The notes under the pieces are model-generated. The model was not told the DNA's origin. It was given only the letters and a program-made list of their open reading frames with translations, and ran no database searches. The translations under genes and the position numbers were made by a program. A stretch of DNA of 64,000 nucleotides from Crambe crambe (Eukaryota; Porifera; Demospongiae; Poecilosclerida; Crambeidae), in NCBI GenBank assembly GCA_963924555.1, contig OZ004586.1, forward strand, positions 7,832,501-7,896,500. Direction: 5' to 3'. This document shows, one piece after another, positions 23,535-34,112 of this stretch (positions are counted from its first letter, which is position 1; every line of letters starts with the position of its first letter).

Positions 23535-24601
23535 ACAAGTAAGGGAAAAGCATTTCGTGAAATGAAAAAAAGATGTAGGGATGACCACTGCTCAAAAAAG
23601 TAAGGAAACAAGAAGGATGGAAATGGGATCAATCTTTGTTCTGTATATCCAGCCAACAATCCCTACATATACACACATTACTACACTATAATCTGAAGTT
23701 ACCTGACGTATATGTAGGGATTGTTGGCTGGATATACAGAACAAAGATTGATCCCATTTCCATCCTTCTTGTTTCCTTACTTTTTTGAGCAGTGGTCATC
23801 CCTACATCTTTTTTTCATTTCACGAAATGCTTTTTCCCTTACTTGTTCCTGGTCTTTTTTCCTCTCTTTTATGCTTTTAGCTATGATTAGAGTTCATTCT
23901 TCTATGTGTATGCAGGGACAGATGAAAGAAGTTCTCCAATAGCATACCAGCCCAATCATTTATAGAGTCAAGGTGTTGTGTTGTTGAGCCATACTTGGAG
24001 GTCGAAGATGCTGAAATAGAGTCTACCGTGGTGAATCTAAATCCCCGAATCGATACAGTAGTCTATCATCAGCTAGAGCTAGCTAGCTAGCTAGAGACAG
24101 CTGAGTAATATTATGATTTCGAATAATTGGATATTCAAATACATGCGCATGCGTATTATAGAAAAGATGGCTTCCTAATTGAATTAGTCGAGTGCTGTGC
24201 TCCATAGTGTCTCCTTTTTCATCGACTCTTTCAAGGATCAACGAGTAGAAAAGATCGTAGTTGGTAGAATTTGGAGTGGATTTGTCCAGAAATCATGGCT
24301 GTAGCTTGAGTGGTTCGAGAGATATGGTTGTCTAAGAAGAAGAATAAGAATAATAATAATAATAGAGAAGAAGAAGAATATAGCGATTTATCTGCTTGCC
24401 GTATTTCTGAAACGGTAAGCTCCCTGGTCCTGAAACTTGGTCTGCACATTGTAGTAGGCTCTAGTAGGCTGGATAATCATTCACAGTAGCTTTTGTTAGG
24501 TCTAAGTGGGAGAACTAGAATTTCACTTTAGTATTAGTCTATAGGCGGCGCGCGCGGCCGTCCGAGTCATCCCTACATAGAGAGTGCTGCCGCACTCTCT
24601 G
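23535..24601 (-). mobile_element. A-type element, copy 2 (reverse)
   Basis: Mirror image of copy 1: fold-back at 23535-23846 with complete ends ACAAGTAAGGG and CCCTTACTTGT, then the 770-bp arm, ending with the 9-bp hairpin and CTCTG. With copy 1 it forms a 3.2-kb inverted pair around the B-type element. Confidence 0.85.
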
Positions 24602-25012
24602 ATAAAGAAATAGAACAAAAGTCAATTTTAGAACTCGTTTTTTTCTTATGTTAGCAAATGAATTTTTGGCTTTTGAACATTCTCCTCTCTTCTTTGTAGA
24701 TATAATAATTCACTGTAGCCTTCTGAGAACCTGTAGAGTAAGGGTAGAAGAGAAAGGCTTCATAGTCAGCTCAGATATTGCACACTACATAATGCTACAT
24801 AGAGTTAATGAGTAGTTATGTTCGTCATGATGTCCACAGCATTTAGCGATATCACAATACTGCATGTGTTGCTTGTTGATGAGCACAGTGTGAGGTGCAT
24901 TACTTGGAACTGTACAGCTACAAAGAACTTTAGAAGAGTTTTTAGTTTATACAGTCCTATGACCTTTGACCCGCCATCCCTATACTTAGAGAGTGCTAGC
25001 GCACTCTCTGAT

Positions 25013-25504
25013 TACCGTAGTCACTGTAATTCAAGCGCCAGAAAATAATAATTCCATGTAGGCGTGGCGCTTAGCTTATGGCTTAAAAAATGCACTTCCT
25101 CTGGGCGTGGCGCTTAAATTACAGTGGCGCTTAGTTAATTGTAGCTTATCTGGACTGCAAAAACGTGGAGATGGCTGCTAGCAGTGCCAATCACTTTCAG
25201 CTGTCATTCAGCAGTGTTGTGAGGGGATTTCACGTGTATCAGGCAGTTTGGACCCCAGTGCTCAATGCTGAATACGTAACACAGCAAGAACATGGCAAAA
25301 AAGCTCTTGATGGAAGTCTGCTTGGACGACATCACCTCCCAAAAAAGCTGCTTCAATAATGACCACGTGGGTTGCATTTATTTAAGCGCCGCCTAAAAAT
25401 AATACAGGAAGAGGTGTGGCGCTTTTCTAACAACTAATAAAATGTGATTAGTTGCTAGCTGGCGCTTAAATTATAGTGGCGCTTGAATTACAGTGACTAC
25501 GGTA
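25013..25504. mobile_element. TIR element with captured coding fragment, 492 bp
   Basis: The termini TACCGTAGTCACTGTAATTC and its complement are a perfect or near-perfect inverted repeat. The TA at both ends suits a TA target duplication. Subterminal GGCGCTTAAATTACAGTGGC repeats occur several times. It inserted next to a fragment of B-type end sequence. The interior carries a 63-codon frame (25171-25359). Confidence 0.85.
25171..25359 (+). pseudogene. HIRAN-like protein fragment captured in a small transposon
   Basis: The 62-residue frame contains FSSVVRGFHVYQAVWTPVL followed by a QQEHG stretch and ends with HHLPKKLLQ. VVRG(F/Y)HVY..VW.PV is the opening signature of HIRAN domains, and ...LPKK.. 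resembles their end. The middle is missing, so an internal deletion is likely. It has higher GC and codon character than the element around it. HIRAN domains bind DNA ends in Rad5/HLTF proteins; this piece is a passenger. Confidence 0.55.
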
Positions 25505-25600
25505 TACACCAAAAGAATTTCAGAGATGTCAAAAAATCTTTCTAAGGACCTCCTCTAACTGTGTGCAAACATTCATGCTTGTATCATCAAGGAGCATAAT

Positions 25601-26652
25601 CAGAGAGTGCGGTAGCACTCTCTATGTAGGGATGACTCGGACGGCCGCGCGCGCCGCCTATAGACTAATACAAAAGTGAAATTCCAGTTCCCCCACTTAG
25701 ACCTAATAATAGCTACTGTGAATGATTATCCAGCCTACTAGAGCCTACTACAATGTGCAGACCAAGTTTCAGGACCAGGGAGCTTACCGTTTCAGAAATA
25801 CGGCAAGCAGGTAAATCGCTATATTCTGTGCTCCTTAGTGTCTCCTTTTTCATCGACTCTTTCGAGGATCAACGAGTAGAAAAGATCGTAGTTCGTAGAA
25901 TTTGGAGTGGATTTGTCCAGAAATCATAGCTGTAGCTTGAGTGGTTCGAGAGATATGGTTGTCTAAGAAGAATAATAATAAGAAGAATAATAGAGAAGAA
26001 GAAGCACTCGACTAATTCAATTAGGAAGCCATCTTTTCTATAAAATAATACGCATGCGCATGTATTTGATATCCAATTATTCGAATTATAATATTATTCA
26101 GCTGCCTCTAGCTAGCTAGGTAATAGGTATATGTAGCTAGAATAATGATGATGATGATGATAGACTACTGTATCGACTCGGGGATTTAGATTCAACAAGG
26201 TAGACTCTATTTCAGCATCTTCTACCTCCACCTTGACTCGTTGATAGTGATTGGGCTGGTATGCTATTGGAGAACTATTCTTCTTTCATCTGTCCCTGCA
26301 TACACATAGAAGAATGAACTCTATACATAGTTAAAACCATAAAAGAGAGGAAAAAAAGACCAGGAACAAGTAAGGGAAAAAGCATTTCGTGAAATGAAAA
26401 AAGATGTAGGGATGACCACTGCACAAAAAAGTAAGGAAACAAGAAGGATGGAATCTTTGTTCTGTATATCCAGCCAACAATCCCTACATGTACGTACATT
26501 ACTACACTATAATCTGAAGCTACCCGACGTATATGTAGGGATTGTTGGCTGGATATACAGAACAAAGATTCCATCCTTCTTGTTTCCTTACTTTTTTGTG
26601 CAGTGGTCATCCCTACATCTTTTTTCATTTCACGAAATGCTTTTTCCCTTAT
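25601..26652 (+). mobile_element. A-type element, copy 3
   Basis: Same plan as copy 1, with an internal segment (about 25826-26000) inverted relative to copy 1. That segment includes GTGTCTCCTTTTTCATCGAC. The fold-back occupies 26366-26652. Confidence 0.8.
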
Positions 26653-26903
26653 TAAACACCTATCGGCTCTACTATGCTGTCCAAAAGGCTGTCTTGTGTG
26701 CTTTGCTGTTGAGTTATGTAATTAAGTGGCAGGCAGCTGCATGCATAGAAGCTAAGTACTTACCACAAAGCACTTAGATATGTCTAGTGCCTACAATCCT
26801 AAGCCTATGCTACTATCCTCCATGCTATAAACAAAGCATAGAAATCAATCAAGCAATTACAATTGGAGCATGCGCATAAATGCATCGGGCAGGACGCTAC
26901 TAT

Positions 26904-27012
26904 TGCACGACATGTACCTACATACTTAAGTATGCCTGGGGCATTTTGGAGTGTAGACATTATATATTTACAATTTCAATGAGTCATGACCTGAGAGTCA
27001 GCTCGCTCGCTG
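26904..27012. mobile_element. Partial CAGCGAGCGAGC MITE
   Basis: Right arm and part of the centre of the element seen complete at 18402-18613. Confidence 0.75.
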
Positions 27013-27621
27013 TGCTTGCTCGCTGCAATAAGAAATGGCTGACCAAAAATCAGCCACTGAACTAAAGTATTTGGTGAGAAATAGTTTTTTATACTTTGAG
27101 AGTGATGAAGCTTCATATCTTGGGTAAGAATTGTCCTTTCTCCTTCATATTTGGTATGTGTAGTAGTGTATAGTGTGTCTTAGTCATGTGGAGTTTCAAC
27201 TTTGGAGATTGGCTTCCTTAGCAACCATGTGTGGGCGGTATGTCTAAGGCAGTGAGCTTTTCAGATTTTCCTGTACATCATACCTCAACCTTAGTTTGGC
27301 AAATACTTGAAAGGTAAATTCATAGACCCAATACCCACAGTTTAAAGGAGCTCAGAGTGTTTTATTTTGAAGTTCACTCTTATTGCTAAACTTTTTTTGA
27401 ACTGCACACAGCCATCCCTACTTTTCTTTTTATTTAGAATAAATATTTTTTCCTTTATTAGCTTTATGGTACACGGGCATACCCTATACACAGCACCACT
27501 AAAAGTATTATTTTTGTTGTTGTTTTTATTTGTACATAATAATAAGCTTGACATTTTAGTTCTGGTCTTTGAGGCAGCACATTATTCTGGTAAAAGGTCA
27601 TTGAAGCTGTTGATGGCATAC

Positions 27622-27792
27622 CTTTACTTGAGTTATCACTGGGTGCTGTGGCCTGAGGCTGCATTCTTTTGGAGGAGGAGGAGACTGGGGAGGAGTCACT
27701 GGTAAGTGGGGTGGGTGTGGCCATCATCATTCTTTCAGAAGACTCCTTCAAAGATTGCACAGGCATAGTGGGCACAGGAGATTGAGCAGTAA
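27622..27792 (-). CDS. Ser/Pro/Thr-rich linker exon after CARD
   Basis: A symmetric phase-1 exon of 171 bases (57 codons), acceptor CCCATAG, donor AAAG|GTATGC. Its peptide starts VTAQSPVPTMPVQSLKESSE and continues with SSPVSSSSKRMQPQ: low complexity, no domain. It joins the CARD exon (ends ...QPLP plus one base) and the DEATH exon without breaking frame, although 8.3 kb of intron separates it from the latter. Confidence 0.65.
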
Positions 27793-27873
27793 CTATGGGG
27801 AAATAGCTTCATAATAATTATAAAAATAAACAAACAAAAAACAACTGTAATAATATAGTGGTGATCTACCTAC

Positions 27874-28243
27874 CTGGTAGGGGCTGGTGGGTAGAAAGTT
27901 CAGAAGCTACTTTTGACACACCAGGATCTGTGCTTCCCTGATACTCTGTATCAAGAATCTCGATTATGTCTTTGTATCTTGTGTTGTTCCGGTGCATATA
28001 GTTGACCACTACATGGTAATTGCGAGGATGGAGTTCAACTCGATCTCTGATTGCAGTCACAAGTATGTTAGATTTCTCAGCAGGAGAGAGTCTTGATGTT
28101 GGATTGCTGATGACATCATAATCATCTTTTGTGAGGAGTCCCTGCTCATGAAGAAACTGTGCTATATCTCGGTCGGACTTGAGAGCAATCTCCAGCTTCC
28201 TGCTGCACTTGACAATAGTGGAATATTCCTTGGACTCTGCCAT
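27874..28243 (-). CDS. CARD-domain first exon of the NLR-like gene
   Basis: ATG at 28241-28243 (MAESKEYSTIVKCSRKLEIA); donor CTACCAG|GTAGGT. Residues 5-95 form a CARD-like death fold: KLEIALKSDRDIAQFLHEQG, LLTKDDYDVISNP, LSPAEKSNILVTAIRDRVEL and YHVVVNYMHRN. The order 'L..D...i...L...gLLT..dyd.i......s..eK...Ll..i' is the usual CARD pattern. An acidic/Ser linker follows. CARD recruits caspases or CARD adaptors, so the full protein would be CARD-DEATH-NACHT. The alternative is that this exon belongs to a separate CARD-only gene; the shared phase 1 favours one gene but is no proof. An upstream TTG extends the frame but the ATG has the better context. Confidence 0.75.
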
Positions 28244-28617
28244 TTCCACTACCAACAGTCAGCAATGGCTCTAACTCTAGACATGCACAATACACAAATG
28301 ATCAGTAAAGAGATAGTCACCACAGCATCAACTTACATGGCAAAAATAAAGGTCAGCAATTTTGTAGCAAGGAATCTCTCAGCAGGAAAGCAATTTAAAA
28401 AGTATCAATTGCTGGAAATGTTAATCAGTCTGAGAGTGAGGGGATCTGAGAAAAGAGAAAAGATAAAAGTGTGATAGCAAGGGAAGGAGTGGGTGGAAAC
28501 TAACAGTATATAGCAGGAAATTTTTGTGGGTAAAACTTTTTGTGTTCTGAAAGAATAATGCAAAAAACAATTTTTATAAAACCATGAAAAATTTTACCCC
28601 ATGAAAATGCTCCATAA

Positions 28618-29209
28618 TCTCACTAGCCAGACTCTTTTCCCCCTTACTATACTTTGCATGCACGCAGTAAGAGGGAAGAGGAGGAAGAAATGAAGCTTAA
28701 GAAGAAGAGGAGGAGGGGAAAAGAGTCTCCTTGAGACTAGGATCAGAGAAGAATAATTTGAGGCAGATCTTTGGTGTAGTGAGGGTCTGGCTACGTGAGA
28801 CGAGTGAGTGCATAGCCCGCTTGTTCAGTGTGGAGGCAGTAGATCAGCTCATTTCGCTAGACGGTCGTTTGTCGACCATGTTTCAAATGATTGGACGACA
28901 TAGTTAACTACTTACAGAGAGTAGCTGATGATAACCTAGTAGCTAGCACTTTAATACTATGGCGTAGCCTCTTCATTGAAATAGTGCACCAAATTTGCAG
29001 AGAAGAATTTCATGTGACAATTTGCAATAGTCATGTGTAGCAATGTATCTGATTGGTTCTGCCTACATTCCTGCAGGGATCCAGAAAACCTGTCTATTTA
29101 TACAAGACCCTTTTCCCCCTCTTCCCTTCTTCCTCCCTTCATTCTGTACTTGTGCTAGTAAGTCTGTGTGCAAAGTATAGTAAGGGGGGAAAGAGTCTGG
29201 CTAGCGAGA
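28618..29209. mobile_element. TIR element, 592 bp, just upstream of the CARD exon
   Basis: Left end TCTCACTAGCCAGACTCTTT and its complement at the right form an inverted repeat of about 40 bases that includes CCCCCTTACTATACTTTGCA. The interior holds a purine-rich GAGGAGGAAG stretch and no frame. It would sit in the promoter area of the CARD-first gene. Confidence 0.75.
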
Positions 29210-29324
29210 CATAGATACAGTAACTATCCCATCTACTTCCACATTACCATGAAGGCGTGTGTGTGTCAGTTCAAAGGTCTAGCCGTCAAAAAAAAAGGTG
29301 TTGACAACACTCCTTCCTTTAGAA

Positions 29325-29525
29325 AGTGGGAATCTGACCTAGCAATCTTGTGAACCTAGCTAGGGCTGTTTACAGCAAACCTAGATCTATAAACCCACCT
29401 ATCAAATTGCAACTCTTATTAAATCACCGGAAAGAACAACCATAGGAACGAACAACACCTGAATTGCCACGCCCTCTAATTTTGCTGACATTGCAAATAT
29501 TTTTTTTTTTTTTTTTTTTTTTTTA
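29325..29525 (+). repeat. Dispersed repeat ending in poly-T
   Basis: Shares GATCTATAAACCCACCT and TTTTGCTGACATTGCAAA with 10372-10500, and the first motif with 63240-63330. It ends in a T run at about 29499-29524. Confidence 0.6.
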
Positions 29526-29628
29526 ACGTTGCTCAGCAACTGATGTAGAAAGGAGAAGTAAATAATAAGAAAAGTGAGACAAAAGGTTAGGGTGACGTGT
29601 GATTAGTCCAATGCTGGGGTGTGGCAGA

Positions 29629-31025
29629 CCCGGTGTCACGTAAATTTAGGGACCCCATAAATTTGGGGACCCCCGACCCCAAAATTATCGTAAAATCAGG
29701 GTCCCCCCTGTAAAATTAGGGACCCCATGCATGCATGCTCACCGCGCGTCCATTCACGCATGCGTATGCCAGCTTTGAAGGCTTTAAAAAGGGTGACAAA
29801 CTAACCAAATTTTTCATGCTGAAGGAGGCTGATCTGCACTGGTGGGCTAACTGGGGCATAGCTAATAGTTATAAACTCAAATAAAGCAATAATATTAAAC
29901 AACAGTTGCATGCCAGCCTTGTTTTATAATAATTATTATAATGTAGCTAGCTATGAGCCCTTAGGCTTTATATTGATCATCCATGGAGAGAGAGAGAGGG
30001 AGAGAGAGAGGGGGGGAGGGAGGGAGGGAGGGACCCTTCAATAAAGTCATGAGACCCTGGTGCATTAACAACCCATGAATTGGTGCACAACTAACATTTC
30101 CATAGCCCTATAGCTATGAGGGTAGAGTTATAGCCATGTGTAGGGCGTTTATGTCTATAGGCGATTTATATGACTGTATTCGAGTAGGTAAGGCAAATTC
30201 TTGAGCTAAATCCAAGGTTGAAGATCATGCTGCAACTATTCAATTATGATGATAGCCGCACTGAATCAATGATCTAGTCTGTAAAAAATATTATTGGCCT
30301 GGTTATATATTTCAACCTAGCTATGTAGCTATAATAGCTATCATGGCTAAGCAATTCATTTGTATTGAAGTTTTCCACAGGTTGGAACATATCAAAGTAA
30401 ACTCATGAATAATTTTATTGTAGAAAGAATGATCTTGTTTATAAGCCTGTTTTATATTGGAAGAAGGATTTGACGAGGACAAAACTGCCTTACTACAAGG
30501 CAAGTGGCTTACTGATGCAGCTGGTACTGAGTTTCTCAGGGAAAGTTTCCGAATATGAAAGGATTACAGCCCACTTCACTTGCAGTGCAGTGGATTTGAC
30601 ATTCAGAGAAGGGACTGCCTGAATGTGTATGGCTCTCACTGAATAACTATAGCTAGCTGGTGATAGTTCTCCTGAGGACTGTCAACGTATATGATAGCCT
30701 TCCTAATCGGTGTGCCCATGTACCACCAGATTTCTGGAAGAACAAAAAATAAATTGGTATTGTAATTATATGCTATAGCTACAGATAAAAAATCATTAAT
30801 ATCAATATCTTGTCAATATCAGGGGGTCCCCAAAATTATTGAGGGATCCCCATATTTATGATTAATTTGGGCATGGGGATCCCCAAAATAACTTTAAAAT
30901 GGCCATAATTAGGGGGTCCCTAAAATTCTTGAGGGATCCCCATATTTATGATCAATTTGGGGATGGGGGTCCCCAAAATTACAAAAAAATGGGGATGGGG
31001 GTCCCCATTTTTACTTGACACCGGG
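29629..31025. mobile_element. TIR element, 1.4 kb, rich in GGGGTCCCC repeats
   Basis: The ends are inverted: CCCGGTGTCACGTAAATTTA at left and the complement of CCCGGTGTCAAGTAAAAATG at right. Inside each end, a unit with GGGGACCCC or GGGATCCCC plus AAATTT is repeated several times (29650-29730; 30822-31010). The middle is AT-rich with an AG microsatellite (29985-30030) and no transposase frame. It sits directly against, and may have inserted into, the LINE fragment at 31026. Confidence 0.75.
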
Positions 31026-31250
31026 TGATAAGATCTGTTGGGGCCTCCGGTTCCCTGGTTGCATGGCCAATGGTGGAACGGGCGCCCCTGATGCTCATGA
31101 TAGCTGCACGTAGCAGAGAGAATGAGAGACGACATCGGATCCAGCCCATGGTGTTGCTGTAGATATCATCTCTTTTTGTTGAGATAAGAGTGGCCAGTCT
31201 CTTGTATGTGTTTATAGCAGCACGTCCCATGCCACCAGTGCAAGACATGA
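31026..31250 (-). pseudogene. 3'-terminal fragment of a LINE related to the one at 31.5-33.4 kb
   Basis: The peptide SCTGGMGRAAINTYKRLATL and onward aligns with SATGGFAREATIFYKRLASL of the larger copy, then W(I/L)RC..(S/T)FSLLR(A/S)AI and IRGARS. It is a second, diverged subfamily member of which only the C-terminal end is left. The TIR element cuts it off at 31025. Confidence 0.75.
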
Positions 31251-31287
31251 TCCACGAAAAATATTTCGCTATACGGTACGCGGTATA

Positions 31288-31476
31288 CAGTGGATCCATG
31301 GATTCACGTTCCGTTCGAATACAGCGGATTTACGCTCCGTTCGAATAGTCCGTACCGTATGCCGTACACGGGAAGCTTATGCCTTGTTTTTAAGTATAAA
31401 TAATTATATGCTTTATACGCTTCCTTTGTACGGCGCCGCGGCATACGGAATATTCGAACGGAACGTAAATCCACTG
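31288..31476. mobile_element. MITE between the two LINE pieces, 189 bp
   Basis: Inverted ends CAGTGGATCCATGGATTCAC and the complement of GTAAATCCACTG, both followed by TTCCGTTCGAATA. The left end holds the GTTCCGTTCGAAT block twice. No coding capacity. Confidence 0.75.
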
Positions 31477-31479
31477 TTT

Positions 31480-33400
31480 TTTTTTGTTTTGTTTTTTTTT
31501 ATTTTATATAATAAATAAAATCAAAATGATGCTGATATATAATAATAATAATGATGCTGATATATAATAATAATAATTATTGTTCAAATCGAGTTCGAAA
31601 GTTATCAGAAGAGTATTATGATTTTGTTCGAAATGTTTCAGATCTTATGAGGTCCATTTGAGAAGGGGGAGATCTTGATGCGAACCCACTTCTCGAACGA
31701 GCACCCCGAATACACTGGATAGCAGATCTGAGTAGAGAGAAAGTGATGGTGCATCTCAGCCAGTCCATGGTTAAACTATACGGTTGTTCCCATTTTGTAG
31801 CTAGTAAGGAAGCCAAACGTTTATAAAATATAGTTGCCTCTCTTGCAAAACCACCAGTAGCTGAGAGAACCAGTGGAGTAAAGGAAGCATGCTCGATTTC
31901 TCTTACCCTCTGTTCATATGCTCTTTTCTTAAGTCTCTCATGGTTCCTATAACAAGATGACAGGGTGGATTTCTTATTTGAAGGAGCATGCGGATTGAAT
32001 ATCCTCACATCTATGAAGGTTTTCTCATGTCTTCCACCCCATAACCCGTTGACTGAAATATCTAGACGGGCACCATCATCTCCAATTGCACTAGCTCCGG
32101 AAAGCACTTCCCCAGTGAGAGCTTGCAGGCCAGGCTCTATCTTCACATCATTACAAACTTTGGAGAGCAAATTAGCAGTAACATCTCTTATCTCGTTATG
32201 CCTAATGATAGGAAAACCCCCTCTTGGACATGAAAGTGAATGTTCAATCGAAAAGTTTTTCCCGCAATCACAATTAGTGGGTAAATATGAAAATTGCCAT
32301 CCATATCTTAGGGCTAAAGCATCATGGAAGGCACCTTTATGAAGAGCAAATCCATACTCATCAATTGGCGATGTGGTTAACCAACTGGAGGCACCTTTTT
32401 CAGAAGCAAGATCCATAGCTCTCTTAAGATTGTCTGGAAGAAATTGCTTTATTCGAGAGGCTTCTGTAGAGGATTTTGCACAATTCAAGTTGTGTACTTC
32501 AGCCTTGGCTTTCATCTGCTCACTCATGATTTCATATGTATAGTCAGGAACTTGTGATAAAATAGCCTTCTTCAATGGCTCAGTGACTTTGAGAGAAGCC
32601 AAGAACTGAGAATCAGAATCTTTCAGGGGATTGATTAAAGCGATGCCACCCAATCTAGCTGGTAAGGATAGAAGGTCACGTTCATTGTCATTAAAAGGAG
32701 GTTGGTTAGTTAGATTTGGAGCAAATCTTGTTCGGATAATTTCTTCAAGTGGATGGATAAGAGCACATATATCAGGAGTAACACGTGAGAGGTAACGCCA
32801 CTTACTACATAACCCATGAGTAAGTACAGCATGAGCAGCATGAGGCTGGGTTTTAGCAATCTTACTAAGAAGTTCAATTTCCTCTGACCACTCAGATACT
32901 TTTGATGCGACAAATTTTTTGATATACTCAGGTGTACCAAGTGGAGCCCCAAGATGAGGCCTACCTTCCGAGGTTACTTTCACACTAGTATTCTCGAAAG
33001 CATCGATAGCTCTGGTGAAGAATGATTTTTTGGTGATAAGCCAAGACTTGGAGGCATTGGCATGATATCCATATTTTGGACCCTCAGAAACAATTTTGTC
33101 CCACCAGTTCCTCAGGTGATTGATAGATCCTGTGGCAGTTGCATCATCAGCATACCAGGTTTGGCATACTTTACCATTCAACTTGTTAATGAGGGGAATT
33201 GTGGCAATGGCATACATTGCCATTGCAAGAGGGTCACCTTGTGTAGTGCCTTCTTTTGAATACAGCACATCACCATCCACAAAGAGTTCTGTTGGTTCCC
33301 GGTAGGAATTCATGAGGATATTTGCAATTGAAGGACAGAGTCTTCTGATATTCTGTAAAGCAGTTTGCCTATTGAGAGAATTGAATGCATTGGATGCAGT
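31480..33400 (-). mobile_element. 5'-truncated LINE with reverse transcriptase and restriction-like endonuclease
   Basis: A frame of 565 codons (31616-33313), with homology extending up to about 33400. RT motifs: ASNAFNSLN (motif A region, where the usual Asp is a Thr), EGTTQGDPLAMAMYA, and the catalytic WYADDATATGS. Downstream is a zinc knuckle C-x-C-x7-H-x4-C (CDCGKNFSIEHSLSC), then RHNEIRD and GARLDISVNG...FIDVRIFNPH, consistent with the endonuclease that follows RT in R2/NeSL/CRE-type LINEs. Fingers and N-terminal regions are missing, as expected from 5' truncation. An A-rich tail on the minus strand lies at about 31480-31515. The clade is not certain. Dead as a mobile unit because of truncation. 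Confidence 0.85.
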
Positions 33401-33419
33401 GGACAGGATTTGTTCGTGG

Positions 33420-33520
33420 TTTTGCAGTGACGTATGAACCCTTATTCTCGTGTATTATTTTTTCAGAACCACGAAATCCACGAAAAATTTTACCTACGAA
33501 AAAATATCGCACTATAGTAT
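33420..33520. repeat. Short repeat related to 28500-28610
   Basis: Contains AACCACGAAATCCACGAAAA and TTTTACCTACGAAAA. Similar wording (AAAATTTTACCCCATGAAAA) lies at 28580-28610. It is probably the edge of an old MITE at the LINE insertion site. Confidence 0.35.
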
Positions 33521-33526
33521 TACAGA

Positions 33527-34030
33527 TCTGTGGGTGGGACCCAATCCCCTTTCCCCTCATCTAGAGGTCCTTTTTGCTAACATCCCAATAAAACCAAAGC
33601 CTTGTTTGAGGTAAGTCTCTGATAGCTACATGCATGAAGTTTAACCTACCTCCTCCCTTGTACTACTGTCACCTCCTTTACCCCACAAGCCAAGGAACAG
33701 CCCCACCCCTCTTCATCTCTCATATTCTTTCATCCAGGCCTTTAGCTAGTGCCCTGGGTAAGGTGTGGCATCCTGAGTGGCAGGACTGCTTCAGAAATCT
33801 CTTCAAGACACTAACAACATCATATAGAGGAAATTCCCATAGAGAATTCCATATAGGAAATTCCCATGTCATCTCACTTCAGCACTCACTTGTAGCCCAT
33901 AAGACCACTGTAGTCGTCCATCAAGAAACATGAATCAATATATACTCAGGACAGGAACTATTCCAAGGCACACTTCTGGTGAGTTACTAGCTATTGTATC
34001 TCTCCAAATATGCATCCACTTAAATGGTTT

Positions 34031-34112
<82 letters not shown>

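Larger units (their letters stand above)
19285..27621. other. 8.3-kb intron packed with nested elements
   Basis: Between the DEATH exon and the CARD-side linker exon. Apart from the elements listed separately I see no host exon. 19285-19940 and 20413-21430 carry partial B-type element sequence and AT-rich spacer. The repeated frames here (for example those containing KKDVGMTTAQKSKETRRM) come from hairpin arms, not genes. Confidence 0.6.

Noticed and set aside
22175-26777. Frames of 90-127 codons repeating KKDVGMTTAQKSKETRRM or GIVGWIYRTKIPSFLFPY
   Set aside because: They read the two arms of the fold-back elements on either strand; the 'proteins' are just a palindrome read both ways.
31965-33305. 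Plus-strand frames of 60-125 codons opposite the LINE
   Set aside because: Antisense shadows of the reverse transcriptase frame.
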